In this document: piece after piece, positions 37,180 to 48,002 of the stretch
Layout of the letters: every line of letters starts with the position of its first letter
How positions within the stretch are numbered: position 1 is the stretch's first letter
NCBI GenBank assembly: GCA_037045265.1
Contig: JBAOHV010000015.1
Span: forward strand, 164,490-228,489
DNA length: 64,000 bases
Direction of reading: 5' to 3'
Origin: JBAOHV01 sp037045265
GTDB lineage: Bacteria > Actinomycetota > Acidimicrobiia > Acidimicrobiales > Microtrichaceae
Made by a program: the position numbers and the translations under genes
Notes under the pieces: model-generated
What the model saw: only the letters and a program-made list of their open reading frames with translations
Told to the model about the DNA's origin: nothing
The model's database searches: none

Positions 37180-37545
37180 ATGCCGATGACCTTCCAGCCA
37201 CGATGGATCCTTCAGCTGCTCTGCGCCGGGCTGTGCTTGGCCGCTGCCGACGAACCCAAGCGACCGTTGCCGGCGAAGCATGCCAAGGCCGGCGTCTCCT
37301 GCCACGACTGCCATCAGAAGGAGAACCCCGCCAAGGCGGCGGTGGCCGATGATTCCTGCATGATCTGCCATGGCGACTATCCGGCCATGGCCGACTACAC
37401 CAAGCAGCTCAACCCGAACCCGCACAAATGGCCGGGTGGCAAGCATCCAGGCCCGTTTGCCTGCGTCGACTGCCACAACCAGCACAAGGCGCCCACGGTG
37501 AAGTGCCTGGAATGCCACCCGGGGTTCAAACTGAAACCGCGCTAG
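37180..37545 (+). CDS. Periplasmic tetraheme c-type cytochrome (copy 2)
   Basis: 121 residues. It repeats copy 1 closely: PLPAKHAKAGVSCHDCHQKE and NPAKAAVADDSC are almost the same, and the four heme sites are CHDCH, CMICH, CVDCH and CLECH. The signal peptides differ (RWILQLLCAGLCLAAADE), so the conserved part is the mature protein. The gap to copy 1 is 55 bases, consistent with co-transcription. Its stop overlaps the convergent M28 peptidase stop by four bases. Confidence 0.92.
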   Translation: MPMTFQPRWILQLLCAGLCLAAADEPKRPLPAKHAKAGVSCHDCHQKENPAKAAVADDSCMICHGDYPAMADYTKQLNPNPHKWPGGKHPGPFACVDCHNQHKAPTVKCLECHPGFKLKPR

Positions 37546-38921
37546 GGCCGTTCCGGCGCATCCCCGATCAGGTACAGCAGGCTCGCCAGGATGGCGAGGT
37601 TCTTCCGCAGGTCCTGCTTGTCGATCTTGTCGAAGGTGTCGGCGGCGGTGTGGTGGATGTCCCAGTACTTGGTGAGGTCATGGCGGGCGCCGAGCCCCGG
37701 CACGCCGGCCGCAACCATCGGGCCGACGTCCACGCCGCTCCCGCCCTTCTCGAACCGGGCCGCACCGAGCGGGGCAAGCCGCGGCGCCAGCGCCTGCAGG
37801 TTGCGCAGGGCGGAGGCCTGCCGGGCCTCGCCGGCCGCCTTCAGTCCCCCGACGTCGATGCTGAAGCCCAGGATGAGGCCGTTGCCAATGTCCGACTCGA
37901 TGGCCGCGACATGGCGGTGGAGTTCGGACCGGTGGGCTTCCAGGTAGGCCTTCCCGCCGCGGCTGCCGTTCTCCTCGTTGGTGAACAGCACGACGCGCAG
38001 CGTCCGCCGGGGGCGCAGCCCGATCCGCTGCAGCAGTTCGGCGGCATGCAGGCTGAGCACGCAGCCGACGCCGTCGTCCTGGGCACCCTGCCCCACATCC
38101 CAGGAGTCCAGGTGGCCGCCGATGACGATGATCTCCTCCGGCTTTTCGGTGCCAGGGATCTCGCCGATGACGTTGGCGCTTTCCGCGTCCGGGTGCCTCC
38201 GCGACCGGAGATCGAGGTGCACCCGGACCTCGGTGCCGGACGCCGCCAGCCGTTCGATCCAGCCGGCGCCCTCCACCGACAGCCCGGCGGCGGGAATCTC
38301 CGCAGCCTCTGCATCGTAGTGCAGGACGCCCGTGTGGGGCGTGTCCAGGCTGACCGGCGCGAAGGCCTTCAGCAGCATCGCCGCGGCGCCCTTGCGGGCG
38401 GCCGCGCTGGCACCGCGGACGCGGACGTCCGAGTAGGGTCCGTAGCTTCTCCAGGGCCCGGTGAACAGGACGATCCGCCCCTTCACCGCCTCCGCCGGGG
38501 TCTTCTCCAGATCTGCGAGGCCGGCGAGGCACAGGACCGGCGCCTCGATCCCGCCTTCCGGCGTGGAGGCGCTGCCGCCCAGGCCCAGGATCGCCAGGGG
38601 ACGGCGCAGCGGGGCCACCACGTCGGCCCGTTCGGCGAGGCGCTCCCAGTGGGGCACCATGACCTTTTCGGCCCGCACGTTCTGGAAGCCCTCCGCCTTC
38701 ATGAGGGTCTGGCCCCAGGCCACCGCCGCTTCCAACCCCTTGGACCCGGCGAGGCGGTGGCCGATCCGGTCGCAGAGCCACTGCAGGTTCGCGTAGGCCT
38801 TTTCGTCCTTCATCGCCTCGGTGGCGATCCGGGCCAGGGCCTGGTCCTGGGCCGCCGGAGCTTCAGCAGGGGCGGCCACGCCAAGGGAGAACAGCACCAG
38901 CGGGGCGAGGAGGAATCGCAT
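37542..38921 (-). CDS. Secreted M28-family aminopeptidase/carboxypeptidase
   Basis: 459 residues with a signal peptide (LLAPLVLFSLGVAAPAEA). A PA-like insert precedes the M28 catalytic domain. Metal ligands are seen in IGGHLDSWDVGQGAQDDG (His, Asp), FTNEENGSRGG (catalytic and ligand Glu), AIESDIG (Asp) and DIHHTAADT (His). The order matches carboxypeptidase Q-type M28 enzymes. It probably degrades peptides outside the cytoplasm. Confidence 0.92.
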   Translation of the reverse strand: MRFLLAPLVLFSLGVAAPAEAPAAQDQALARIATEAMKDEKAYANLQWLCDRIGHRLAGSKGLEAAVAWGQTLMKAEGFQNVRAEKVMVPHWERLAERADVVAPLRRPLAILGLGGSASTPEGGIEAPVLCLAGLADLEKTPAEAVKGRIVLFTGPWRSYGPYSDVRVRGASAAARKGAAAMLLKAFAPVSLDTPHTGVLHYDAEAAEIPAAGLSVEGAGWIERLAASGTEVRVHLDLRSRRHPDAESANVIGEIPGTEKPEEIIVIGGHLDSWDVGQGAQDDGVGCVLSLHAAELLQRIGLRPRRTLRVVLFTNEENGSRGGKAYLEAHRSELHRHVAAIESDIGNGLILGFSIDVGGLKAAGEARQASALRNLQALAPRLAPLGAARFEKGGSGVDVGPMVAAGVPGLGARHDLTKYWDIHHTAADTFDKIDKQDLRKNLAILASLLYLIGDAPERP

Positions 38922-38954
38922 ACATCACTATACTTGGCACCCGTGGCGCTGCCG

Positions 38955-39416
38955 CTAATTCCGCGCCGCCTTGTCCAGCAGGGCCTTCACATCCTTGAAG
39001 AGGGCATTCGGGATCGGCACCGACAGGTCGTACAGGGCGATCCGCCAGCCGCGGCCCTCCTTCACCAGCACCCCCGACCCGCGCGCCGGTCCCAGGTTCG
39101 GCGTGTCCAGGCTCTCCTCGAACCACGCCACCGTGCCCTCGGGGCTGCGCACCAGCCGGCGGCGGACGGCCTTGAAGGTCCAGGCCTTGCCGCGCTGGAA
39201 GTAGGGCGCGGCCCAGGCCTGGAATTCGGCGCGGGTCCAGCGTTCCTCGGGGTCGGTGCCGAGGAAGATGGCCTGCGGCGTCATCAGCCCGAAGTAGCGC
39301 CCCGCGTCGCACTGCGCGGCGGCCAGATGCCAGGCGTCGAGCACCGCCGCTGGATCCTGGATCACCGGTGGCGCGACGTCGGGAGTGGCGACGGGGGGTG
39401 CAACCCAGAGGATCAT
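38955..39416 (-). CDS. NTF2-like / SnoaL-like protein
   Basis: 153 residues. A cone-shaped NTF2-like fold is indicated by AVLDAWHLAAAQCDAGRYFG, AIFLGTDPEERWTRAEFQAW, VAWFEESLDTP and GSGVLVKEGRGWRIALYDLS. In this group (DUF4440/SnoaL_3) function is mostly unknown. Its ATG overlaps the stop of the upstream metalloprotease as ATGA, so the two are translationally coupled. Confidence 0.8.
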   Translation of the reverse strand: MILWVAPPVATPDVAPPVIQDPAAVLDAWHLAAAQCDAGRYFGLMTPQAIFLGTDPEERWTRAEFQAWAAPYFQRGKAWTFKAVRRRLVRSPEGTVAWFEESLDTPNLGPARGSGVLVKEGRGWRIALYDLSVPIPNALFKDVKALLDKAARN

Positions 39417-40913
39417 CGTTGGGCTCCTTGGGCCGTCCAGCGGATGGCCAGATAGATTCTCCCGGCTTCGTCCTGGTCGAGGACCTCCCAGGACAGCGCG
39501 CCGTCCCGGCCCCTGGGGACTTCCCCGGGTCCCTGGTTGAAGGCCGCGTCGTCGGCGTCGTGGCGGCCGCAGGGCAGCCGTGGCTGCGGGGGCTCCGGGG
39601 TGCCGGGATGGGCGTCCAGGACCTGCACCGGGGCCCTTCCCGCAGCGCGCCCGAGGCGGCCCGGATCAACCCGCGCCACAAGAAGGCCTTCATGGCCGGG
39701 TCCCCAGCGGTTTCCGACCCGGCCCCCCTCGAAGCCCCAGGGGCGGCTCACCCAGAACTCCCAGAACCGCCCCCTCCTGGACGGATCCGCCACCACGACC
39801 CGCTGGGGGTCGGTCCCGGGCGCACGGGCCATCGGGGCAACCCAGCCCGTCCAGTTCCGGGTCCCGGCGTGCCGGGTGGCCACGGTGGAGGCGAACCCGC
39901 CCCGGTACCAGAGGCGGGTCCGGACCCAGGGTCCCGGTGGGCTCGGGCTGTAGCCGACGTCCTCCCGCCATGGCCCCGCGGTCGGGTGGTGCGCGTCCCA
40001 GCCCCGGTATTGGCCGGCGTCCATGAGGTCCCAGATGCCGGCGGTGGCCGGCTGGTTGCAGTCCCGGTAGAGGTCGTCCACCCGGTGCTCGCCCATGGCG
40101 TGCAGCGCCTCGTGAACCAGGTTGCCGAGGGGCGCCTCCTCGGTGAGAAAGACCACCGGCCAGGCCCCGGACCCACCGGCGGGCGGGGGCATCAGCAAAC
40201 AGCCCGCGTGGACCTGGCCGGGCACGGCGGTCACCGAACCCGGCGGGCCGGGGGCCACGATCCAGAGGTGGTCGGGCTTGCCGTCCGGTCGCGGCGCGCC
40301 GGTGCGATTGTCGACCCGGTCGAAGGGGCGAAGGTCCATTCCGGCCAGGGCGCGGAGGACCTCCCCGCGCCAGCCCCTGCTTGCGGTCCTCGGTGGGCAG
40401 CCCGCCGGAAACCGGCAGGTGCAGGAGCTGGCCCTCCTCCAGCAGCAGGCCCCCCTTCGAGGCTTCGTAGAGGTAGGCCGCCGCGCTGCTGCGGCCGGGC
40501 TCGCGGCCGAAGCAGAAGGCCCGCAATTCCGCGTCGCCCAGCTTCGCCTCCACACCCGCCACCTCCAGCCGGACCAGCAGCACCGGCTCCCGGCGGAATT
40601 CCGCCGCGGGCCGCAAGGTCAGGGGGCCGGACCACTCCGCCTTCGGAACCAGGTCCCTCCGCCAGCCCTCCTTCTCTACCACCAGGACGCGGTCGCCGGG
40701 TTCCACCTCCAGCCGGAAGCGCCCGTCCACCCCGGTCGTGGCTTCCGGCACCGGCGTCGGAACGATCCGGCGCTGCCGGTCCGGATGGACGCGGACGCCG
40801 GCGAGCGGCGCCCCGCCGCCGGTAATCCGTCCTTCCAGGACCTCCGCGCCGAGGCCAGCCGCCAGGGAGGCCGCCAGCAGCATCGCGCGGCCGAGGGGCA
40901 CCACGGTGCTCAA
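39413..40913 (-). pseudogene. Secreted metalloprotease-like protein with N-terminal CarboxypepD_reg-like domain, frameshifted
   Basis: A signal peptide (GRAMLLAASLAAGLGAEV) is followed by a carboxypeptidase-regulatory-like beta domain (EGRITGGGAPLAGVRVHPD, GVDGRFRLEVEPGDRVL). The frame changes near 40375. The next frame carries LVHEALHAMGEHRVDDLY and then WDLMDAG, resembling the HExxHxxGxxDLY / LM(S/D)xG arrangement of M6-type (immune inhibitor A-like) zinc proteases. The start may be TTG at 40913, overlapping the stop of the response regulator (TTGA), or ATG at 40883. Peptidase activity is inferred from the HEALH motif. Confidence 0.65.
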
Positions 40914-41764
40914 TCCTTGAAGCTCCGCCGGGCCAGTTCCAGGAGGTACTGCATGCGGTGCCGGGTCACCTGGGCCTTGAGCGGCTTCCACAGCACGTCG
41001 TCGACCATGAATTCGATGGCCAGCAGGCTGCCCAGTTCCTCCTTCTCGCACAGCAGGGACACCGCCATGCCCGAGAGGCTCGGATCCATCCGGATCTGGG
41101 CCACTGCGGCGTGCATCTCGTCGATCCCCAGGTCCATGTCGAGGACGATCAGCCGGTCCTGCGGCAGGGCAGCGAGACCCACGTCCTCCAGCTTGTCGAC
41201 CAGCCGGGTGCTGTGGCCGTCCTGGGCGAACTGCGCCGGCAGCTGGGCCCGCAGCAGCGGCGAGCGGGTGGCGAGCAGGATCGAGGCCGGCTCCTGGCAG
41301 GCGGCCACCCCAGCATCGCGCCTGCGCAGTTCCTGCAGGTGCAGGTGCAGCTGCACCCGGATCCGGAACACCGCATCGTCGATGCGCTTCGGCATGTAGT
41401 CGTCGGCGCCGGCTTCCAGGCTCCGCTCGTGGGCGTTGCCCTTCAGGTCGGTGAGCATCAGCACCGGGATGTCGCGGGTCCGGGGGTCCGCCTTCAGCTC
41501 CTTGCAGTAGGTGAACCCGTCCACGCCCGGCATGATGACGTCCAGCAGGATCACCTCGGGCTTGTGCCGGGCCAGGTAGGCGCGCGCCTCCTCCACGTTG
41601 CAGACCGCGTCGATGTCGCGGCCCAGGGCGCCGAGCCGCGCGGGCACCACGCGCCGGTAGATGGCAAGGTCGTCCACGAGCAAGATGCGGCCGGCAGCGC
41701 CCTGTCGATCCAAGCCGTCCTCCCCGTTGCGGAAGCCATGCCCCTCGAGCGGGGCATGCCTCAA
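40910..41764 (-). CDS. Double-receiver response regulator, copy 1
   Basis: 284 residues with two receiver-like domains and no output domain. Domain 1 (residues about 26-140) is canonical: ILLVDDLAIYRR, phosphoacceptor Asp in VILLDVIMPGVDG, MLTDLK and ADDYMPKRI. Domain 2 (about 160-284) has VLDMDLGIDE in place of the phosphosite region, then SLLCEKEEL and VDDVLWKPLKAQ. This may be a phosphorelay or adaptor protein. The next gene upstream (41832-42639) is a paralogue with the same two-domain plan. Confidence 0.85.
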   Translation of the reverse strand: MRHAPLEGHGFRNGEDGLDRQGAAGRILLVDDLAIYRRVVPARLGALGRDIDAVCNVEEARAYLARHKPEVILLDVIMPGVDGFTYCKELKADPRTRDIPVLMLTDLKGNAHERSLEAGADDYMPKRIDDAVFRIRVQLHLHLQELRRRDAGVAACQEPASILLATRSPLLRAQLPAQFAQDGHSTRLVDKLEDVGLAALPQDRLIVLDMDLGIDEMHAAVAQIRMDPSLSGMAVSLLCEKEELGSLLAIEFMVDDVLWKPLKAQVTRHRMQYLLELARRSFKD

Positions 41765-41831
41765 CTTACAACGATCCGCGGCGGATGGAACGGGGATTTC
41801 ATGGCCCTTGCGGGAGAGGGAAAGGCTCCGG

Positions 41832-42639
41832 TCAGGCGCCGAAGGTCCGCCCTCCGAGTTCCAGGAGGAAGCCCAGCCGGTGCTTGGTCCGCTTGGCGTT
41901 GAGGGGCTTCCAGAGGATGTCGTCGACCATGGTCTCGACCTCGGTCAGGACCGGCAGTTCGGCCTTCTCGCACAGCAGCAGGATCGGCAGGCCGGCGGTG
42001 GTGGGTTCCATCCGCAGCCGGCGGAGGGCCGCCGCCAGCCCTTCTGGGTCCATGGCCGTGTCCAGGACCACCAGCCGGTCCCCGGGCAGGCAGGCGTCGG
42101 GCAGCTCGGCCAGGCTCTCGATCAGGCGGGTGCGGTGCCCGTCCGCCATGAACTGGGCCGGCAGCTGGGCCGACAGGGTCGGAGACGGGTGTGGCCAGCA
42201 GGATCGACGCCGGCGTCTGGCGGTACGGGCGGTGCCCCCCCTTGGCGCGCAGTTCCTGCAGCTGCAGGTGCAGGTGGACGCGGGTCCGGAGCACCGGATC
42301 CTCCACCCGCTTCGGAAGGTAGTCGTCGGCGCCCGCGTCCAGGCTGCGCTGGAAGGCGTCGCCCTTGAGGTCGGTCAGCATGAGGATGGCGATGTCCTGG
42401 GTGGCGGGGTCGGCCTTGAGCTCGGCGCAGAGGGCGAAACCGTCCTTGCCCGGCATCACCACGTCCAGCAGCAGGAGCAGCCGGATGGTGGTCCGCCAGG
42501 AAGGCTTCGGCTTCCGCCGCCGAGGCCACCGCGGCGATCTCCCCCACCTGGGACGCCCAGCCGCATGGCTGATCAGCCGCCGGTGGATGGCCAGGTCGTC
42601 GACGATCAGGATCCTCGGGCCTCTGGGCTGCAGCAACAT
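41832..42639 (-). pseudogene. Double-receiver response regulator, copy 2, three frameshifts
   Basis: A paralogue of the adjacent regulator. ILIVDDLAIHRR begins in one frame; GWASQVGEIAAVASAAEAEA reads in a second (shift near 42545); LLLLDVVMPGKDGFALC returns to the first (shift near 42480); and after a shift near 42182 the second domain (ADGHRTRLIESLAELPD, LVVLDTAMD, VDDILWKPLNAKRTKHR) ends at 41832. Three indels in one gene may reflect real decay after duplication, or the sequencing errors seen elsewhere. Confidence 0.8.
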
Positions 42640-42879
42640 CGACCTCCCGGGGCGCGGGCCCGCGCTGCTTGAAGCTTAGCCGGGGCCGCGGGGATATGGG
42701 AAGGCCCGCCTGCCCAGGGCGTGCCGCCGGCCGTCTTCCGGCGACAGGCGCGGGGCCCCCGGGATACAATGGGGGGTTGCAGGCAGGCCCCCCGGGGCGG
42801 CGGACCTTCCGCACATCGGGCGCCGGCGCGGAAGCGCCACGCGAGGCCGAGGACGCCCTGCCGGACCATGAGGACTTGC

Positions 42880-44699
<1,820 letters not shown>

Positions 44700-44718
44700 C
44701 CTGGCTGATCAAAAGGCA

Positions 44719-44830
44719 TACCACCAAGGTCACCAAGGCACCCAGAATGGAGAAAGGACGCCAAGGAAACTGGAATCAGCTCTTGGTGCCTTCATTTTTC
44801 AGCTTGGTGCCTTGGTGCCTTGGTGGTTAA
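44719..44830. repeat. Long palindrome built of CCAAGGCA-type short repeats
   Basis: The left arm (about 44719-44744, ACCACCAAGGTCACCAAGG and CACC) pairs with the right arm (about 44802-44828, CTTGGTGCCTTGGTGCCTTG then GTGGTTAA). The loop contains further CCAAGG and CTTGGTGCC units. Its plan, short periodic units in opposing orientation ending in TTAA, matches the ACAGAGGC palindrome at 32467, though the unit sequence differs. It lies directly after lepA. No gene in 44700-44869. Confidence 0.85.
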
Positions 44831-44869
44831 GTGGTTCTTCTTTCGACTGAATTCACCCCACTCGGAACC

Positions 44870-45106
44870 ATGACCCAGCAGCCGACCTTCAGCCTCGAGA
44901 AGCAGGAAACCGCGCCACCGGCCGGTCCCACCGTGATGAAGTTCTCCACCAAGGTGTTCCTGGTGGTGCTGCTGCTGGCGGTTCTGTGGGTGCGGCTGAC
45001 GCTCCGCCGGCGGTCCCGGGACCGGGTCTGCAGCCACTGCGGGCACCGCAACCCTCCGCACCGGAGCCACTGCACCAAGTGCTCGGCGCCGCTGTTCACG
45101 GCGTAG
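44870..45106 (+). CDS. Small membrane-anchored zinc-ribbon protein
   Basis: 78 residues. One membrane helix (KVFLVVLLLAVLWVRLTL) is followed by an Arg-rich stretch and a C-terminal zinc ribbon with two CxxC pairs (CSHCGHRN and CTKCSAPL). I do not recognise the family. The zinc ribbon would face the cytoplasm if the basic region follows the positive-inside rule. Confidence 0.65.
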   Translation: MTQQPTFSLEKQETAPPAGPTVMKFSTKVFLVVLLLAVLWVRLTLRRRSRDRVCSHCGHRNPPHRSHCTKCSAPLFTA

Positions 45107-45191
45107 CAATGACGGGCCCATTACTCCCGGTGCCAGGCGCTGACCAACCCCAGGTTGAACGACCCGTCGACCGGTGCGGCGTCCCGGTTTG

Positions 45192-45229
45192 AAAAAAAGC
45201 CCAGGCCCGGCTTTGCCGGGCCTGGGCGC
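45192..45229 (-). terminator. Rho-independent terminator
   Basis: Read on the minus strand, a GC-rich perfect hairpin (GCCCAGGCCCGGC arms with a CAAA loop) is followed by seven T residues. It terminates the small coiled-coil gene whose stop is at 45462. The two extra gene-tail copies lie between stop and terminator, so they are transcribed. Confidence 0.9.
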
Positions 45230-45282
45230 GGGGTGTGAGGTCCGAGCGCAGCGAAGCGGAGTGGTGACCCCACCGAGGATCA

Positions 45283-45493
45283 GAACTCGATGCTCATCTC
45301 CTCCACTTCGCCCTGCAGGCTCAGGCTCCGCCCCATGTCGTGGGCGGAATGAGGGGAGGTTTCGGCTCTGCTAGAACTCGATGCTCATCTCCTCCACTTC
45401 GCCCTGCGGGCTCAGGCTCCGCCCCATGTCGTGGGCGGAATGAGGGGAGGTTCCGGCTCTGCTAGAACTCGATGCTCATCTCCTCCTCGGCGG
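45283..45493 (-). repeat. 91-bp tandem duplication of the end of the coiled-coil gene
   Basis: The last codons of the gene, EEMSIEF plus stop, occur at 45465, 45374 and 45283, each 91 bases apart. Each extra unit contains the same 67-base spacer (CAGAGCCG...GGCGAAGTGGAG on the minus strand), nearly unchanged, with a dyad around GGGGCGGA/TTCCGCCC. The final copy ends in TGA rather than TAG. Nothing else is seen in 45107-45461 except this array and the terminator. Confidence 0.95.
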
Positions 45494-45695
45494 CGAGGTC
45501 GTTGTCGACGCCGAGCACGGCGCAGGTGGCGCTGTACATCTGCAGCACGGCCGCCTTGCGGTTGCTCAGGGAGGTCAGCAGGTCGCGCACCCGCTGGACT
45601 TCCGAGGCGATGGTGTTGTTGATCTGCTCGACCTCTTCGCGGCAGCGGTCGCGGGTGGTTTCGTAGAAGGCCTGCTGGTCCTTGCTGAGATCCAT
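45462..45695 (-). CDS. Small coiled-coil protein of unknown function
   Basis: 77 residues, almost entirely helical with heptad-like spacing (CREEVEQINNTIASEVQRVR, LLTSLSNRKAAVLQMY) and an acidic end AAEEEMSIEF. No signal or membrane segment and no recognised family. It is 63 bases downstream of the Ser/Thr kinase stop side and on the same strand, though in the opposite order (kinase stop at 45759, this gene starts at 45695), so it may be co-transcribed after the kinase. Confidence 0.7.
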   Translation of the reverse strand: MDLSKDQQAFYETTRDRCREEVEQINNTIASEVQRVRDLLTSLSNRKAAVLQMYSATCAVLGVDNDLAAEEEMSIEF

Positions 45696-45758
45696 GGGGG
45701 GCTCCGTGGGTTTGGAAACGATGGGACGGCGATCAGGATACCGGATTCCGGGACCGCC

Positions 45759-47831
45759 TCAATGCAGCGTGAGGGCGAACCAGATCAATCCGGCGATGAG
45801 CACAAGCAGGAAGACCACCACCGGGAGAACCCACCCCGGCCTCGATGATTTGCCGAGCTCAAGGCTGGGCAGGGAGACCTGTGAAATTGCCGCGGCCTTG
45901 GTCTTGCGTAGCTCGGCTGCCGTGGGCAGGTCATCGAGCATGCGGGCTGAACTTTGCGGGGGCGGCGGCAGGGGCTGGGGTCTGCCCTTGCACTGGAAGC
46001 GCAGGCCCATGATCTGTTCCACCTGCTCCTTGGTCCCCTTGAGCAGCGCGTGGACGTATTCCGCCACGTCGTGCTCGGTGGGTTCGCCACCCTGCCGGGC
46101 CAGCAGTTCGCGCAGGTCCCGGTCCATCAGGCGGGCCGAGGCGTAGCGCTGCTCCACGCTCTTGGTGAGGGCCTTGTTGAGGATGCCCACCATCTCGTCG
46201 GAAACCAGGGGGTTGAAGGCCTTCACGTCGGCCACCCGGCCCAGGCGCACCTTTTCAAGCACCCCCAGTTCGCTGTCGGCCTGGAAGCAGCGTTCGCCAG
46301 TGAGCAGTTCGAACAGCACCAGTCCGAGGGAATAGATGTCCGAGCGGGCGTCCAGGGGCTGGCCCAGGGCCTGCTCCGGGCTCATGTAGAGGAGCTTGCC
46401 CTTCAGCGCTCCGGCCATGGTCTGGGTGCTCTTGGTGGCGGCCTTGGCGATGCCGAAGTCCACCAGCTTCACCGCGCCCTCGCCGCTGAGCAGGATGTTC
46501 TGCGGGCTGATGTCGCGGTGGACGAGCTTCAGTTCCTTGTCGTTCATGCCGCGCTTGCGGTGGGCGTAGTCCAGAGCCTGGGCGACCTTGGCGGCGACGT
46601 AGGCGGCGACCTGCTCCGGGAAGGGCAGCTGGTACTCCCGCACCCGCCGCAGCAGGGACCGAAGATCCCGCCCGTCCACGTACTCCATGGCGATGTAGTA
46701 GGCGCCGCTGGCCTTCCCCAGGTCGAAGATCTGCACGATGTTCGGGTGGGTCAGCTGGGCCGCCAGCTTGGCCTCGTCGATGAACATCGTGACGAACTCG
46801 TCGTTGTCCGACAGGTGCGGCAGGATCCGCTTGATCGCGACGATCTTCTGGAAATTGTGGACGCCGCGCTGCTTGGCCTTGAACAGTTCGGCCATGCCGC
46901 CGACGGCGATCTTCTCGAGCAGGTAGTAGTTCCCGAATTCCTCGTAGCCGGAGCCCGAGGTGTCCGATGCGGCGGGGAAGCCGGCTCCCACCGGGATCTC
47001 GGGGGAGGGGGAGGCCGGCGCCGGCCGCGCATCCCCAAGTCCGTCGAAGGGATCGGCCACCCCCGGGATCCCGCTGAGGGTGAATTCTTCGCCGTCCACC
47101 TTGGTGGCCTCGAGGAGGGGCGTGGGCGCGGCATCGAGGTCCTGAAGCACGCCGCCGAAGATGTCCGCCGCCTCGAGGGGCCGGGTCGGCGTGGGACCCG
47201 GCGGCGCAGGGCTGGCGGCGGGGCGGGTCGGCGGCGGGGCGGGCCAGGCCGGCACGGGGCGTGCTCCGGCGCCCAGGGCCGGGATCGGGGCGGTGGAGAT
47301 CTTCGGGGCCGCCGGAATGGGGGCGGTCGGGATCCGTGGCGCGGTGGGAATGGGCGCGGTCGGCACCCTCGGCAGGGTGGGGATGGGCGAGGTCGCCCGG
47401 CGCGGCGGGAGCGGACGGTCGAGGTCGGCGAGAATGTCCCCGAAGATGTCCTCGGTGTCGAGCTTGTCCTTCACCGGCTTGGGGCGGAAGGGCCGCAGCG
47501 CGGGCGGCCAGGTCTGGACCGGGTCCTGGCGGCCGAGGATGCCCTGCAGGGGCAGCGGAACCGGGAGCTCGGGGTCCTTCACGTCCTGGATGACCAGCAC
47601 CGGCAGGTCCGGCTTGAGGCGGCGCAGGGCCGTCGCGAGGTCGTAGCTGGTTTCGCCGTGCCGGCTCGGATCCATCAGCAGCAGATCGGGCGCCGGTCCC
47701 TGGCCCACCGAGTAGCGGGCTTCCGACTGGCTCATCCAGCGGATTTCCCAGCCGTCCTGTTCCAAAGCCGATACGAGCCCCGGTGTCTTCAGGGGCTCGC
47801 CATCCACGATGAGCAGCAGGGGCCTTGGCAT
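45759..47831 (-). CDS. Serine/threonine protein kinase with receiver-like N-terminus and C-terminal membrane anchor
   Basis: 690 residues. Residues 1-100 resemble a receiver fold (LLIVDGEPLKTPGLVSALEQ, LLLMDPSRHGE). A Pro/Ala/Thr-rich linker follows with TAPIP-type repeats and two DIFG(D/G) boxes (DIFGDILADLD, DIFGGVLQDLD). The kinase domain (about 325-600) has VGGMAEL, VAIKRI, HRDISPQN, DFGIAKA and YMSPEQALGQPLD, so it looks active. One C-terminal helix (LPVVVFLLVLIAGLIWFAL) anchors it, kinase inside. The substrate is unknown. Confidence 0.92.
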   Translation of the reverse strand: MPRPLLLIVDGEPLKTPGLVSALEQDGWEIRWMSQSEARYSVGQGPAPDLLLMDPSRHGETSYDLATALRRLKPDLPVLVIQDVKDPELPVPLPLQGILGRQDPVQTWPPALRPFRPKPVKDKLDTEDIFGDILADLDRPLPPRRATSPIPTLPRVPTAPIPTAPRIPTAPIPAAPKISTAPIPALGAGARPVPAWPAPPPTRPAASPAPPGPTPTRPLEAADIFGGVLQDLDAAPTPLLEATKVDGEEFTLSGIPGVADPFDGLGDARPAPASPSPEIPVGAGFPAASDTSGSGYEEFGNYYLLEKIAVGGMAELFKAKQRGVHNFQKIVAIKRILPHLSDNDEFVTMFIDEAKLAAQLTHPNIVQIFDLGKASGAYYIAMEYVDGRDLRSLLRRVREYQLPFPEQVAAYVAAKVAQALDYAHRKRGMNDKELKLVHRDISPQNILLSGEGAVKLVDFGIAKAATKSTQTMAGALKGKLLYMSPEQALGQPLDARSDIYSLGLVLFELLTGERCFQADSELGVLEKVRLGRVADVKAFNPLVSDEMVGILNKALTKSVEQRYASARLMDRDLRELLARQGGEPTEHDVAEYVHALLKGTKEQVEQIMGLRFQCKGRPQPLPPPPQSSARMLDDLPTAAELRKTKAAAISQVSLPSLELGKSSRPGWVLPVVVFLLVLIAGLIWFALTLH

Positions 47832-48002
47832 CCGGGTTTCTGTTCGGCGAAAACACAAGTCTAGGCCGCTCGGGGCCCGGATGGGAAGGATCCGGGCGAA
47901 AATGCGTGCTCGCCTCGCCCCGGGTTCGCCGCTATCCTGGTCCTTCGGCTTTCCTGCGCCTGGCGTGGGAAGGCGAATCCACTGGGAAGGGGGTGAAACC
48001 AT

